Positions 21,131 through 34,264 are shown, counted from the stretch's first letter. The stretch is DNA of 64,000 nt from Epiperipatus broadwayi (GCA_028023455.1 JAQFVV010000064.1:2267825-2331824), one strand, 5' to 3'. Notes: generated by a model from the letters alone, not told the origin. A program made the numbers and translations.

Positions 21131-21353
21131 TGAATATATATAAATATATGAAATATTTTTTCATGTAACATTAATAATCTTTCATAACTCAAAGCTATTT
21201 TTTTCTTTTCTGGACTATCGTAATCTTATATAAATGTTGTGAATATTTAGAAAGATTAATAATCTTTATTATTATTAAATATTTTAAAATTCACAAGAGA
21301 ATTTTAATCCATAAATGCTCCGATTTCTTTGTAATTATTTTTTCATATTTTAG

Positions 21354-21398
21354 TGACACAGATGAAGAATATGATGGAAGAACATTTGAAATAACAAG
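21354..21398 (+). CDS. Candidate internal exon 2 of an unidentified gene (45 bp)
   Basis: Acceptor TTTTTTCATATTTTAG, open 45 bp (one base, DTDEEYDGRTFEIT, then AG), donor GTAATG. Both introns phase 2, the same as at 3015, 35648, 43147 and 55721. Acidic, unrecognised peptide. Short enough to be fortuitous. Confidence 0.3.
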
Positions 21399-21500
21399 GT
21401 AATGGCGTTTTCCATTTTATTGGATAATTTCATAGGTTATTCAATTAATTTTCTGAAGCCGTTCATTTGGAATATTTAATGTCTTATTACTATAGTTTTT

Positions 21501-22042
21501 TAAAATAGGCAAAACTCACCATACAGTAGTGCCATTCAGTGCAAGACAGAATAATCAATGGATGCCAGAAGGCTTGTGCATAAAATCCCTATCTACTGCC
21601 TACTAATCCAATATTTCCCCATCATCAGTGAGAAGCCTTGGATCTGAGAGTATTGCATCTAAATTTTAGGATTGAATACAACCCTCCAGCATCCACCTTT
21701 TATCTCTACTTAACTACAAAGCTATGGGAATAAAATTAAAAATGCAATAATATTTTCAATCTAAGCTCATTAGTTTATATAGTCATATAGGTCTGAACTC
21801 AGTTCAGTACCTATACATTTTTGTGTCTTTGATTCTTTAATAACCATAGCCACCATTATCCTACTAGGCAGGATTGGTATTAAGCCACCAAACATCACAT
21901 GATCACCATTTCTTATGCTTGCTCATAACTGTTATTGATTATTCTGGCTTGCACTGAGTGGCACTACCGTATGAAGAGTTTTGCCTGTTTTAATAAAAGT
22001 TATGAGCAAGCATAAGAAATGGTGATCATGTGATGTTTGGTA
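21501..22042. repeat. Fold-back interspersed repeat, family X copy 2
   Basis: Terminal arms at 21508-21558 and 21935-21990 are inverted (CAAAACTC.CCATACAGTAGTGCCA against its inverse at the right). A second inverted pair, about 43 bp, links 21887-21929 (CATCACATGATCACCATTTC) and 21999-22042. The interior shares GCTTGTGCATAAAATCCC and CTTGGATCTGAGAG with copies 1 and 3. No coding capacity. Confidence 0.6.
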
Positions 22043-22737
22043 GTTTACTATAGTTGTTGTTATAGCAACTATATTGGTTTTTTTTATAATTTAACAAAAT
22101 ATTGCACAATCTCCTAATGCAATGTAAATTGTTTAATTATGATCAGAATCATACTGTGAATGCAAATTTGTTATACTCATTTTAAAGCATTTGAAAAAAT
22201 ATATATATAAAATTGTTTTGTCATATTCTCTCTCCTCCACTCAATTATTTATCAACTTAGCTAAAATCTTCAGTTGTCAAGAAAAAACTGCAAATAATAA
22301 AGTGATTAAAAGAAAATTTCAATTTTATAAACATCTGTAGTTTAGACATACGGATTGCCCTAAAATGTTACTCACTAGAAAATTTCTCTGTAGAATAGGT
22401 TACATACAGTACTCACAACAATCCAATGTGCTGTTTAACTATCAATAAATAATAACTCGTGCCCCTCAAAGCAATCTCTAGCTGCCTTGCCAAATAAGAT
22501 TTTTATCAATGGCTAGATACTGTTTATAATGGAAACAGAATATTATGACTTCTGCCTGTTTCTTATTTTTATTAACTTCAATCACTTAAGTTAATATAAG
22601 GCTAGTAGTTATGAATCTTTTATGCCATTAGTCATATCCCTGGGCTCAGATAATGTTAATTTTATGCAACTGCATTTTTAGTCTTTAATTATGCAGACTG
22701 CTATTCTGTTTTTAACATTTTCTTTAATATTTTATTT

Positions 22738-24713
22738 GGTTCTAGTAAACTATTAACTGTGCAGCCTTTGGTGGCGCTGTTTCTAGTTAAAAACAGAGCG
22801 TTATAACATTACCGGGCCGCTAGATTTTTTTTATCTAATAGATCGTATTTTGACGTACAGCTGTAATTATTTTTTTTAATATTTAATATATTGTTGTTGT
22901 TTGTTTTGGACATAATTATTTTTTTGGTTTTCATTTGATAAATTTAAAACTATAAAGGAGACTTTGACCTTTTTTTTTTGGATCTCAAAAGTACATAATT
23001 TTTGACATACACCTTTATTGGGGGGGGAATTTCCATTCTAAATCTACTGTTTCTTTTTTACACACGTCTTTTATTTTGGATTCGATACATTTCAAAGTAA
23101 TAAGGGACAGTTTTAACTTTTTTTTGGAATATCTCAAATATACACAATTTGCTTTACATACAACATTTTTTTTTTTTTGTTGTTGTTGTTATTTAAAATT
23201 AGAATCGACACTTTCTTTTTGAATTATGTTAAAAATGAGGGGGTTTGCTGTTGATTGATTTAGCAACAAAAAATTCAAACCTGTCTGACAAACTCCGCCT
23301 TAGATGTCCGTATTTGCTTATAAACGAAAAGAATTGTTTGGTATTTTATCTTACATTTATAAATACAGGTTTTTTTTTTGACTGGCGTGTTTTGATTTTT
23401 TTTTTTTTTTTTTAATAATAACAAATAAAACGGGGTTTTGATTTTTTTGTTTTTTTTAATAATAATAAATAAAACGGGACTTCTTTTTTCTCTTAGATTT
23501 ATAAATACGGGGGTTTTTTTTGTGTCGGTGGGTTTTGATTTTTTTTGCTTTTTTTAATAATAACAAATAAAACGTCCAAAACAAAAACCAAAAAGTCAAT
23601 CACAGTATTGTTTTTTTAACACAAAAAATATGTATGTTAACTGGTTTTGTTACATTCTGTAGGATTTATTTATTTATCTTTTTTAAGAGTCGTACAAGTT
23701 TGTTAAAGATTTTTTGTTTTCATAACAAATAAAACGTCCGGTATTTTTATTCTTTTTAAACAACAAAATTTAAACTCTGGTTCATATTTAAAATCTACTT
23801 AACGCGCTGTTTATTGATTTAAAACAACAACAACAAAAAACCTCTTTTTGCTTCTAAACGGAACGAATAGATATGTCAAAAGAAGAAGTATTTTTTGTTT
23901 TTTTTAAAAAAAGAATCAATCAATCAAGAGATGTCCAACAAACTATGCCGCCTCTTTTTAACACTGTCATTCTGGGTGTTAATTATATGATTTACAGATA
24001 AAAATAATCGCAAACAAAACACAAATTCTTTCCAGAAAATAAATTTATTAACCACATATGACTGAACTAAATCAACTGTAACGAATGGCAGGATGTTTTG
24101 GGCTTGCATAAATGCAACTGTTTCACTTTCTCTGTTTGGGACCTCCCACAAATATAATAATGTGGTAGACATTTTGTTCTTCTTTTTCAACTCTCATCCG
24201 AGTCACGACAGAAACGGTATTTTTCCGCAAACAACTCCAATCATCTGCCAGAGAGCTTGAGAAATTGTATTTTGTCTTTTTTGACCCCCCAAAAAGCCAA
24301 AATTAGCCAAAAAAAATTTTTTTGACAAATATCAATAATACGCTGAAAATTACTAGTACGCAAAAATCTTTCAGTTGGGAAATATAGAAAATCATAAACA
24401 TCAATAAATAAACACTTGAAAAAGATGACAATGCTCACACTCTCATCTTAAATTCTAGCGACAATACAAATTTTGTCAATATGCATAGGAATTCAACCTG
24501 CAATGAAATCAATGGCAAACTATACGATCATAGTATTGTTAGTAGATGTAGTGTTATTGAATGCAGAAGAATTGGCCGCTTATTATAACCACTACATATG
24601 ATCTACTCATATATTAATGAGCACTCGTATATTAGCCATAGGTTCGGCCGCAAAAACGGTATAATTCTGTACAGTGCCACCAAAGGCTGCACAGTTAAAA
24701 GTTTACTAGAACT
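22738..24713 (-). mobile_element. TIR transposon, about 2 kb, probably Merlin-related and decayed
   Basis: Ends are inverted repeats of about 43 bp: left GGTTCTAGTAAACTATTAAC then TGTGCAGCCTTTGGTGGC; right inverse identical but for a few bases. The element is bracketed by an 8-bp direct repeat TTTTATTT at 22730-22737 and 24714-24721, as Merlin requires, although the AT-rich target weakens this. TTAA also lies directly outside the inner CTGTGCAG on both sides, so a piggyBac-type reading with a shorter TIR is an alternative. The interior is T-rich with three tandem T-run units at about 23367-23585. Confidence 0.6.
23924..24190 (-). pseudogene. Possible Merlin transposase N-terminal fragment
   Basis: The minus-strand frame begins MKKKNKMSTTLLYLWEVPN and continues ETVAFMQAQNILPF. 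The pattern of a short helix, an acidic stretch and FhQxxxhLP resembles the N-terminus that precedes the zinc ribbon in ISXO2-like (Merlin) transposases. The expected Cys pairs and the whole DDE domain are missing. The 8-bp duplication around the element is the other support. Confidence 0.3.
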
Positions 24714-25357
24714 TTTTATTTTTATGCTCAATTCTGAAAATTTAGAAGGCAGATATTAATATGGATTTATGACTCAGATAACCCTTAGTTAGTGTTTTGA
24801 GAAAGCATTACAGTGAATAGTGAATTAATTTCAATAGTATTTGAGAGAGGTGCTTCATTTTGAAAATTGATTTCATATCTGCTTAGTCTGTTTAAGTATT
24901 TCCCTGAGTACTGTGTATGGAGAAATATTTACAAGAAGATTACATAAGAACTGATTATTATAACATGACTAAATCATTATGTCTTCTGGATCACTTTTTC
25001 AAATGGTACTAACAAATATAAAATCAATTATTGAAATAATAGTAAAATAAGTGATGGAGATAGTTAGGATGGCAACATAACATTGCATGAAATGAATAGA
25101 TGATAACATTTATAGTTAAGAAGTTAGATTAGGTTTCATATAAATGACCATAATGAGATTAATCTAAACAGTATGGCATAAATAAATAACTTTTAAAATT
25201 TGATGGAAGAGGCGATTACTTGTAAAAGAAGTCTTATAATACTGCTTTTGCAGCATCCAGTTTTATATATTTCATTGTTGGAATTCAGACACATTAATAT
25301 AAGGTTAATAAGATGAAACTTGTTTCGGGAATATTTTTTCTGACAAATTTGTAACAG

Positions 25358-25447
25358 TGTATGTTTCAACATCAGATGCAGAGAGTTCTGAGAAAGAAAG
25401 CTATTATTCTTTGCTGGATAATGTTATTACATCAACTAATAAAGTTA
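25358..25447 (+). CDS. Candidate exon, unidentified (phase 1)
   Basis: Acceptor TTTGTAACAG, 90 bp open (YVSTSDAESSEKESYYSLLD then NVITSTNKV), donor GTAAGT at 25448. Both flanking introns would be phase 1, so it does not join the phase-2 exons. Ser/Glu-rich, unrecognised. The donor is strong and the acceptor weak. Confidence 0.25.
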
Positions 25448-25449
25448 GT

Positions 25450-26720
25450 AAGTAAATATTTATACAATGTTATTGGAAATAATAGTCTTTTTTTCTATAA
25501 AATTCAAATAGTATGCTGTTAATTGCATGTGGTTTGATCATAAATATCTATTTTAGGCATAAAAACACTAAAAAATTACTTGAATGTTCATTATTTAAAA
25601 ATAAGGAATTGATTTAAAAACACCTGATAGTGTAGGCATATTAGAATAATATGTTGAATGTTGAACTTTATAAACAACTTAAAAATTTAAAAGATGGATG
25701 TTTAACAATTGACAAGAATTTATAAAAATGACTGATAGGTTTAAAGGCAAAGGAAATACAGTCATTTGCTGATCATTTCTTTATAATCATAAAAATGGAA
25801 GAATTGCAAATCCTAATGAGATAACTGGAAAAGCTTTAAAATTCCGAGATGATATGTTTGTTTCAAAACCTCTGCATATTTTCAAGAATATGTGGCCCTA
25901 TGGTGCAGTTGTTTCAGTTTATACAAAAATATAGAAAAAATAGGAGTAATCATCATGAAAATATTTTTTATTGTTCTAAAAAGAAAATATTAACAAAGCA
26001 ATTCATAATTTTTTTATTTTTTCCATTACCATAATTTATTATTTACAAAATGTATGAAATAAGTAATAGGAAATAAATTCTTACAAACTGTATCTTATTT
26101 TCTGGTTATAATTTTTTTTTCTCAGGTTAAGTTATGTTATGCCTTAGAAAACTATACTATAATATTTTCATCAGTGTAATATTTGGTATCAGAAGTGAAA
26201 TTTCCTGATTTTAAATTGAGAACATTAGTAGAATAATAATTTTATTTAATTTATTTTATATAAAATCGTATTTACAAATAAAACTTAATTATAACATGCA
26301 TTATAAAGATTAAAAAGCAATTACAATAATAAAAATTAAGTTTACATTTTTAGAATTATTTGATATGCATATAATTTGCACACAACATGTATATACATGT
26401 ATAAGTCATAAGCACCATATTAATATATAATATATTACATAGTTTTACTTATGCTCTTTATATAAATTTATAATCTTTTTTATGGCAATGTTTGACAAAA
26501 AACATTAAAATTTATGTTCAAACTTTAATATCAAATTGAATTTTGTTAGTATATTTAAGCAGAGATTAAATTGCTACATTTTAATGTAATATTAATTAAT
26601 CTCTGAGAAGCTGATGACACCAAATTTATTGGCAGAAATAAGATTTTTCATCAAATGCTTTTCTATAAAGGTATTACCTTTCCATAAAATTCTATTGAGT
26701 GTTTAAATAATATATCATTA
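25450..26720. other. AT-rich DNA, nothing recognised
   Basis: No coding pattern, repeats or RNA gene noticed. Confidence 0.5.
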
Positions 26721-26727
26721 ATATTTT

Positions 26728-28140
26728 TTATATGCAATGGCGTACCCAAAATAACCTGAATTTTATAATAATAATTGTGCATTTATTTTTAGTGTTACAA
26801 ATTGAAACTTCTTCAGAATACTGTCCATTTGATGTAATGCACTGGCCTAAATATTTTTCCCTTTTCGAAGTCTGGAAATCTATAGTATGGAGTGAGAGTG
26901 CTGATGATGATGAGTGTTGTTTAACTGCATTAGCATGCTCATCTCTCTTAACACTGATGCGACGATTACTCATACCTATGTAAAAAGCTTTACAATTTTT
27001 ACATGAGATTTGATAGACACCATGAGATTCAAGAGGGATTGAATCCTTAGGCTTGGTTATTATATTGCTGATCTTTTGATGAGCAGAAAATGCTGTATCT
27101 ATGTTATAGCATTTTAATATATGTCCAATACTGTCTGTAGTTCCTTTTACATATGGAACACAAATCCTAATAGCTGATTTATCATCTTTTTGTTTCCTAT
27201 TTTGTCCATTTTGGGCTTGAAAGAAGGCTTTTTTTATAAATTTATAATTATAACTATTTGCTAATAAAACACTATTAATATGATTTATTTCTTCTTTCAG
27301 ATGTGACTTATCTGAAAGGTTAATTGCTCTATTTAAAAGAGTTTTGGCTGCAGAAACTATCTGAGGTGGGTGATAATGAGAATGTAAATGTAAATATCTG
27401 TCTGTGTGTATATTCTTTCTGTAAATCGAAAAAGATAAACTATTTGGTGTTCTGGTGACTAGAACATCAAGAAAAGGGAGTTTTCCATCAGACTCTGTCT
27501 CCATTGTAAATTTAATATGAGGCTGCATATTATTTAAATGTAAGAAAAAATCATCTAATTTATTTTTTCCATGTTGCCATATGACAAAAGTGTCATCTAT
27601 GTATCTGAGCCAAATGATGAGGTTTTAAAGATGATGATTCTAAAGCATGAGTTTCTGTATTTTCCATGAATAAATCAGCAATTACTCCTGAGATAGGTGA
27701 GCCTATAGGAGTACCAAAAACTTATCTGTAATGATGTCCATTGTATACAAAATATGTGTTCAAAAGACAATCTTTAATCAAAGCAATAATATGGTCTGGT
27801 AAATTGCAACGTTGTGAGATTATATTTAAAGCTTCATCAATTGGAATGTTTGTAAACAAAGACAGGAGATCAAAACTGACCAGAATGTCATTAGCATTAA
27901 TTTTTAAACTTTTTAAAACAGAAATAAAATGAAAAGAGTTTTTAATATAAGATTTAATAGATGGGATTGTAGGCTTAATGAAATCTGATAAATATCTAGC
28001 TAAAAAATATGAGTTGGAGATCCTATTGCACTTACTATTGGACGAAGGGGAGTATCTGGTTTGTGAATTCTTGGAAGTCCATAAAATTTTGGACAGACAC
28101 AAGATTTTTCATGAGGGATTATTTTATTTTTTATCTCTGT
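26728..28140 (-). pseudogene. Penelope reverse transcriptase and GIY-YIG endonuclease, frameshifted
   Basis: Minus-strand order: a Penelope RT entry block (FYGLP-like, then [11 protein letters not shown] near 28010), LVSFDLLSLFTNIPIDEAL near 27850, a GTPIGSPISGVIADLFME block near 27690 and the catalytic RYIDDTFVIW near 27600. The C-terminal frame (27528 to 26728) runs TMETESDGKLPFLDVLVTRT, then GVYQISCKNCKAFYIGMSNR, then RDEHANAVKQHSSSSAL; this is the GIY-YIG fold with GVY and YIG. Frameshifts near 28090, 27720 and 27620 break it. Catalytic Asp pair and GIY-YIG residues are intact. It ends in a Lys/Ile-rich tail with stop at 26728. Confidence 0.88.
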
Positions 28141-28160
28141 TTCAATAGGCGATTTATTAA
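26728..28160 (-). mobile_element. Penelope-like element, 5'-truncated
   Basis: The minus strand holds the reverse transcriptase and the C-terminal GIY-YIG endonuclease of a Penelope-like element. The 5' side ends next to a short (TA)n at about 28165 and the N-terminal domain and terminal repeats are not found. Penelope-like elements are retroelements with telomerase-like reverse transcriptases; the GIY-YIG domain cuts target DNA. Confidence 0.85.
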
Positions 28161-28175
28161 TAATATATATATATT

Positions 28176-30795
28176 GTACCGATCGAAATTGTATGTTAAC
28201 TCAACATGATTCACAGCCTGGGTAAAAGTACCTCGAACCCAACCATACGTGAGATCAAAGATAAACAATACTTATGCATTCGGCCCTGTTTACCCACTCT
28301 CTAAATCTGCAAACTAATTAACAACATTTTCGAGGCAAGCAATTAATCTTTTCTACACTCCGTCCCACTAGCATCAACAGTAGAGCATGGATCTCAACTA
28401 ATTTGTATGTCTAACTCTAATTATTAACTTTAATTAGTCTATCAATTTATGTAAATATAAAACGGGATGTGTGTGACCTTGAGTCATCAGATAGCAGCAC
28501 AATATTTAATAAAAAAATTACTAATTTTAGAATGAAGGAATAGAGACGAACCACAGGTAGCTTAAATTCACATATATATTTAATAAAATCTTTTTTATAC
28601 TTTATCCAATGTCTCTGCTTTTATTTCATATAAGTTAGTTAACACAAATTTCAATTCTGTTATTTATTATGCCTCTGGCAAGAGAGCGGTATAATTTATA
28701 TGCCAATCTAACAAATGTAAACGATTATCGATTTGTGGGAGACGCTCGCCCAAGCTGAGGTATAGGAATAGATATTTTTAAAGAGCTATGATAAATATAA
28801 TTTTATTCTGATTGATTTTATTTTAAGAGAGAAATTATTAACTCAAAGTATAGGAACTGGTGTTGGAGAGAGATGACACATTTAAAATATAAATGGATCG
28901 CGATATTCGCAAATAAATATATCAAGATTTAAAATATATAAATTAATCAGATCGTGGTCAATCCACCATAATGTGCTCAGACAAAGGAAAGTTAAAAAAT
29001 TCCAGCATTCAATATTACGTTACTAGCATAGACTCAATTCACCTGCCCCTGTTCCCGTGATGCCAAGAAATAAAGAAAAGAATGGTCTGCGCCATTGGCA
29101 AACCTAAAATATTTCAGTTGAAAGAATGAGAATCGCCAAGGCTAGCTAAACTCCACTTACCCCGGATCTTCCCATTTTAGCTTTCATATCCTGACAAGAA
29201 AATTGATGGCCAGGGAAATTATCACGTGGTCTAGTTATGATCTAGCAGTCACAAAGAACAAAAGACAAGTAATTAAGCAAAATATCAGCAAGGCAAAATA
29301 TGAGTATTAGAGAATATATTTTAGCATTTAATTATATAATTGTGCTGAGCTATAAAGATTACATAAATGCATACAGATTGATCAAGATCAGACCAACAAG
29401 AATAAAATAAGTATTAATTATTATTACGATTATGAGCAACATGTATCTCCCTTCAATACAAAATCCCACTAACATTTCAAATGATACTCTATTTCTCTCT
29501 TATTATTTAACATAAATATAATTTATAAACCCCCTCCCTTTCACTCTTTAAAAATGAAATAATTTAAACTAAATAAACTCTCATACTTGAATCTCACATC
29601 TCCCCACAACTAAACCATGTATGTATAAATATTTAAAAAAAACATAATAATATAAAACGGTTTCATCTCAACAAAATAAAGGTTGCTCCAAGTATTAATC
29701 TTTCAGAGCTAGATAATTCATTTTTATTTACCGACAAACGTTGGTCGGGAAATAGGCAACAAATATTTATTTAGATAAGCTTTTGTCAAGATGGAACAAA
29801 ATTGGCATATATCCATTTCATTTAAGTAATTAATAAGAATATTTTCTAAAACACATTAGAAGGAAGTTTAGCATTAAAAGGCATAATCTTAAAACAGATA
29901 GAAATAGAGAAAAGACATTAGATTTTAAATAATAGCAAGAGTAGTTTACAGACTATTAAATTAAATATTTTAAATTACATTTAAATTATGTTATGGGGAT
30001 TACATTTTAGAAGACATTAAAATTTAGCAGACTTTACATTACTGGGTCACTGGAGTTTTAGAAGAATAAATTAGGTGGTTAGAAATTAACAAATTGAAGA
30101 CATATTACCTAATTTATTATGAGTCCAAGTGGAAGTTGGAATCCCATGATGAAAACTGAATTTCCACACAGGCATAGCTAGCTATGAATGGAATAAAAGA
30201 GTTCAATGGTTCAGCAGTTCATTTTTATGAATTTTCTCTTACATGAGGTATTGGACGATCATCTTTGGGACAGTGGGAGAAGGGCAAGTTAAAAACTGCC
30301 TACCCAACTCCCATGCTTTCAGACATTTATTAAAAATTTAACCAGCATAGGTTCGTCAGGAAATCACTGTTAAAATCTGGGACTGGCTGGCTTCTATTGT
30401 TCTCTTTGGCTATTTATATCTTTTGCAACTATTTTTGGGAAATTCCCTTTTTTATACACTCCAGGCTAAGTGGCAAATGTTAGAATACCTAAAGTATATT
30501 GGTATTGTATTCTTGAGATCAACTTTCTGATAAACCCAATGATTTAATTGTCTCAAATTTATTTTTAATTAAATGTAGATTTGCAGAATTTATATTTCAA
30601 ATTATCTTTTCTATTTTAATTTAACTTTAACTTGAAAATCCATTACCATTTTGTTAATAGATTTTGTTTTGTTTGAATGCTAAGGAATGTTAGTAGGGTT
30701 TATCATGAAAGCAAATTTCCAGAATAAAATACTTAAAAAAAATATTATATTCAAAATTTATATTGATTTTTATAAAAGTTTCTGTAATTCTATAT
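28176..30795. other. Unassigned 2.6-kb region, possibly LTR-derived
   Basis: Less AT-rich than its surroundings and richer in CG words. It starts TGTACCGATCGAAATTG right after a (TA)n. A TATA-like TATAAAACGG lies at about 28457, AATAAA words follow, and TGGCAAGAGAGCGG near 28676 could be read as a primer-binding-type site. I find no matching right end, no gag-pol coding and no second copy in the window, so LTR origin is only a guess. The stretch 30130-30460 is also unassigned. Confidence 0.25.
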
Positions 30796-30801
30796 ATATA
30801 T

Positions 30802-33800
30802 ATTAACTGAAAGGAGACCCTTTGATTCCTCTTGGAGGCCTTAAAGGAACTGAGCGGGCAAATTCCTAATGTCCACTCCATACGTTCTTGTCGTTGCAGC
30901 TGTTATTACTATGTGATTATTCATATAGTATACGAACATGGATGGGCTGCTCACCAACATGCATTAGCCAGCGTGGTGAGTTTATTGGCTTTTTACCTCT
31001 GAGTTTAAGATCAAGAAACACCATGGTCTTTCTTCTCAGTGCCTGATAAGGCAGAATGAATGTTTGTGTAAATGATAAATATTTTTCCAATACATATATA
31101 CAATTATGACAGACAAAAATAAAGCATGGCCCTTATTCCCAGGAGGCTGTAAAGTCACCAACCAAGGCAGCAGTTGGTGGCCGAAGGCGGAGGGTGCTAA
31201 GAATTCCCTGATTGCGGACCCAGGCTGCCATTTGATGACGACTTTTTATTTAGGTACTTACAACTGCAGATCTTTTTCAAGTGAAGGAAGATTGCAAGAA
31301 TTAGAAGAAGAACTGTCTTATATTAAATGGGACATTATTGGACTTTGTGAAGTTAGAAGAAAAGGAGAAGAAACAATTGATTTAAAAAGTGGACATATAC
31401 TCTATTATAATGGCACACATATTGGAAATACAAGTGGAGTAGGATTCATTATAAATAAAAAGTGGAAGAACAATATTGTGGAGATTGATGGTGTATCGGA
31501 CAGAGTGGAAAGATTAGTTATACAACTTAATAGCAGATACCAAATGCAGATAATTCAGGTTTATGCCCCAACAAGTTCTCATAGTGATGAAGTAGTAGAA
31601 GATTTTTATATGGATGTACAAAAGGCTTTTGATCAGAGTAAACAACATTTTAAAATTGTTATGGGAGACTTTAATGCTAGAATTGGTAGACAAATGAAAG
31701 ATGAAATTGCTGTAGGTAATTTTGGTTATGGTAATAGAAATGAGAGAGGACATAGACTTGTGGAGTTTGCAGAAAAAGAAAAACTTTATATTATGAATTC
31801 ATTTTTTGATAAAAATGTTAAAAGGAAATGGACATGGAAGCATCCAAATGAAGGTACAGCAGAATTGGATTATATTTTGACTAACAGAAAATACATATTT
31901 CAAGATTGTAATGTTCTTAATAAATTTAACACAGGAAGTGATCATCGATTAGTAAGGTGTAAGTTACATGTTAATGTAAAACTAGAGAGACAAAAATTAT
32001 TAAGAAAAACAATATTTACAGTTGATATTCCTAATCTTCAGAAACATTCTAATGAATTTAAATTAGAACTTACAAATAGGTTTCAAGTGTTAGGAGATTT
32101 TGAACATGATTCAGATTTGAATGAAATTAATATGAAAATAGCTGATACACTTTTAAAAACTGCAACAAACATAGCTGGTAGAAAAAAGCAGCAATTGACT
32201 AATAAAATTTCTACTGAGACTAGAGAATTTATGAAGAAAAGAAGGAATATGAAGATATACAAAAATGATGTATTAAAAAGAATTGAATATCTCGAATTTT
32301 GTAAAATGGTACGGAAAAGAGTTGAAAATGATATAAGAAAGTATAACTGTGAAATAGCAAGGAAAGCTGTAGAAGAAAATAAAAGTCTCAAAAATGTTAA
32401 ACAACATTTTGGTATTGGTAGGAAATTTATATCTGCAATAAGAAAAAAAGATGGAATTATTACTAAAAAGAGAGATGACATCATGAAATTGGTAGAAGAT
32501 TTTTATCAAGAATTATATAGTAATAAAGAACAAGTACCTCCTATATCTATTACATCTTCTGAATTGCCCAGAATTTTAAATGAAGAAGTGAGACATGCAA
32601 TTAAGTGTATGAAGAAAGGAAAGGCTCCAGGAAATGATGGAATTATAATTGATATATTAAAAGAAGCAGGTGAAGAAATAGAAACAATTTTAGCAAAATT
32701 ATATACCAAATGTCTAAATGATAAAGATGTACTGGAAGATTGGAAGAATGCAGTAATAATATTAATATTTAAAAAAGGTGATAAAGAAGATATTAGAAAT
32801 TACAGACCTATCAGCCTTTTATCAGTTTTATATAAAATTTTTACCAAGATAATTACAACTCGTCTACAGAGAACTTTGGATTTCCACCAACCAAGAGAAC
32901 AAGCTGGATTTAAAAGTGGTTTTAGTACAATAGATCATATCCAGGTATTGAGAGAAGTCATAGAAAGGACAAACGAATATGAGTTGTCATTATGTTTTGG
33001 ATTTGTAGATTATGAAAAGGCATTCGATTCTATACACATTTCTTCAGTGATTAAAGCATTGGATCATCAAGGTATAGATCCAGGATATTGTCATATTTTA
33101 AAGAATATTTATAAAAATGCAACAGCAACAATTAGATTACATAATGATACTGGAAAAATCAACATTGAGAAAGGTGTAAGACAAGGTGACTCCATATCTC
33201 CAAAACTCTTTACAGCAGTGCTGCAAGAAGTATTTTGTGGATTAAAATGGGAAACTAAAGGAGTGAAAGTAAATGGAGAGTATTTAACTCATTTAGATTT
33301 CGCAGATGATGTAGTTGTTTTTGCAAATAATGCTTCAGAGCTGCAGGAAATGTTGCAGGAGTTAGCAGATGAAAGTAGAAAAGTAGGACTAAAGATAAAT
33401 GTTAAAAAGACTAAAGTAATGTTTAATCGATTTGCTCAAAATATGAAAATAAAGATTGATTATGAAGAATTAGAAGAAGTTCACAGTTACAAATACCTTG
33501 GTCAGATTATTAATACAGATGAAAACATAATGGAGGAAATTAATCATAGAATTAAACTTGGTTGGAGTGCTTTTGGTAGAAATAACTTGATACTAAAAGG
33601 AAATATGCCTATGTGTTTGAAAAGGATGGTTTTAACAAATGTGTTTTACCAGTTCTTACTTATGGATCTGAGACTTGGACACTTAATAGAAGAGCAATAC
33701 AGAGACTTCAGACCACTCAAAGGAGTATGGAGAGATGTATGTTGGGAGTAACAAGAAGAGATCGAAAATGCAATGTATGGGTAAGACAACAAACAGGTGT

Positions 33801-34070
33801 TACTGACCTTATTGAAAAAATTAAAAGATTGAAATGGAGTTGGGCTGGACATATTGCTAGAAGAGATGATAATAGATGGACAATTGTAATTTTAAACTGG
33901 ATTCCAAGAGATTGTAAAAGACCCAGAAAGAGGCCACATGTGAGGTGGATGGATGAAATAAGAAAATGTGCAGGGGTGTTGTGGAGAAGAGAAGCTAAAG
34001 ATCAGAGAAGATGGATTAAACTTGGAGAGACCTTCATCCTGCAGTGGATTGATAATGGTTGATGATATAT
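30802..34070 (+). mobile_element. RTE-type LINE, nearly intact (copy B)
   Basis: Collinear with copy A from TTAACTGAAAGGAGACCC on and ends GATAATGGTTGATGAT followed by (AT)n. It sits between AT dinucleotide runs on both sides, so the target duplication cannot be read. High similarity to copy A points to recent activity of the family. The 22-bp start of copy A is absent, so this copy may be slightly 5'-truncated. Confidence 0.9.
31106..34062 (+). pseudogene. RTE endonuclease-reverse transcriptase, one frameshift
   Basis: An 881-codon frame (31106-33751) and a second frame (to 34062) make up the polyprotein of about 985 residues. Endonuclease (residues about 45-285): NCRSFSSEGRL, CEVRRKGEE, QVYAPTSSHSD, GDFNARIG, SDHRLV. 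Reverse transcriptase (about 520-800): [70 protein letters not shown] with the catalytic Asp pair, YKYLGQIIN. C-terminus: LKWSWAGHIARRDDNR and LGETFILQW. The only break I see is one T fewer than copy A in a T run near 33630. Upstream is the 300-bp leader. Confidence 0.92.
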
Positions 34071-34182
34071 ATATATATATATATATATATACACTATCAT
34101 ATATATATATATAGTATAAACATATTTATATATATATATGATAATGGTTGATGATATATATATATATATATATATAAAACTG
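34064..34182. repeat. (AT)n array with duplicated RTE 3' terminus
   Basis: Interrupted AT dinucleotides. The last bases of RTE copy B, GATAATGGTTGATGATATAT, recur at about 34140, so part of the tail was duplicated inside the array. Confidence 0.85.
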
Positions 34183-34264
34183 GGCCCCTATAATATTTAT
34201 AGTAAAACATTTTAATAGAAAATTTATACTTTAATAAATTATTTACTGGCCTAAAATTTAAATG

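Noticed and set aside
28176-29461. TGTACC...ATACA considered as a complete LTR
   Set aside because: No target-site duplication, no second copy and no coding region; only a TATA-like box supports it.
31514-32709. Several minus-strand frames over RTE copy B
   Set aside because: Antisense shadows of the RTE polyprotein, as are the equivalents at 16180-16611, 17172-17375 and 18377-18697.
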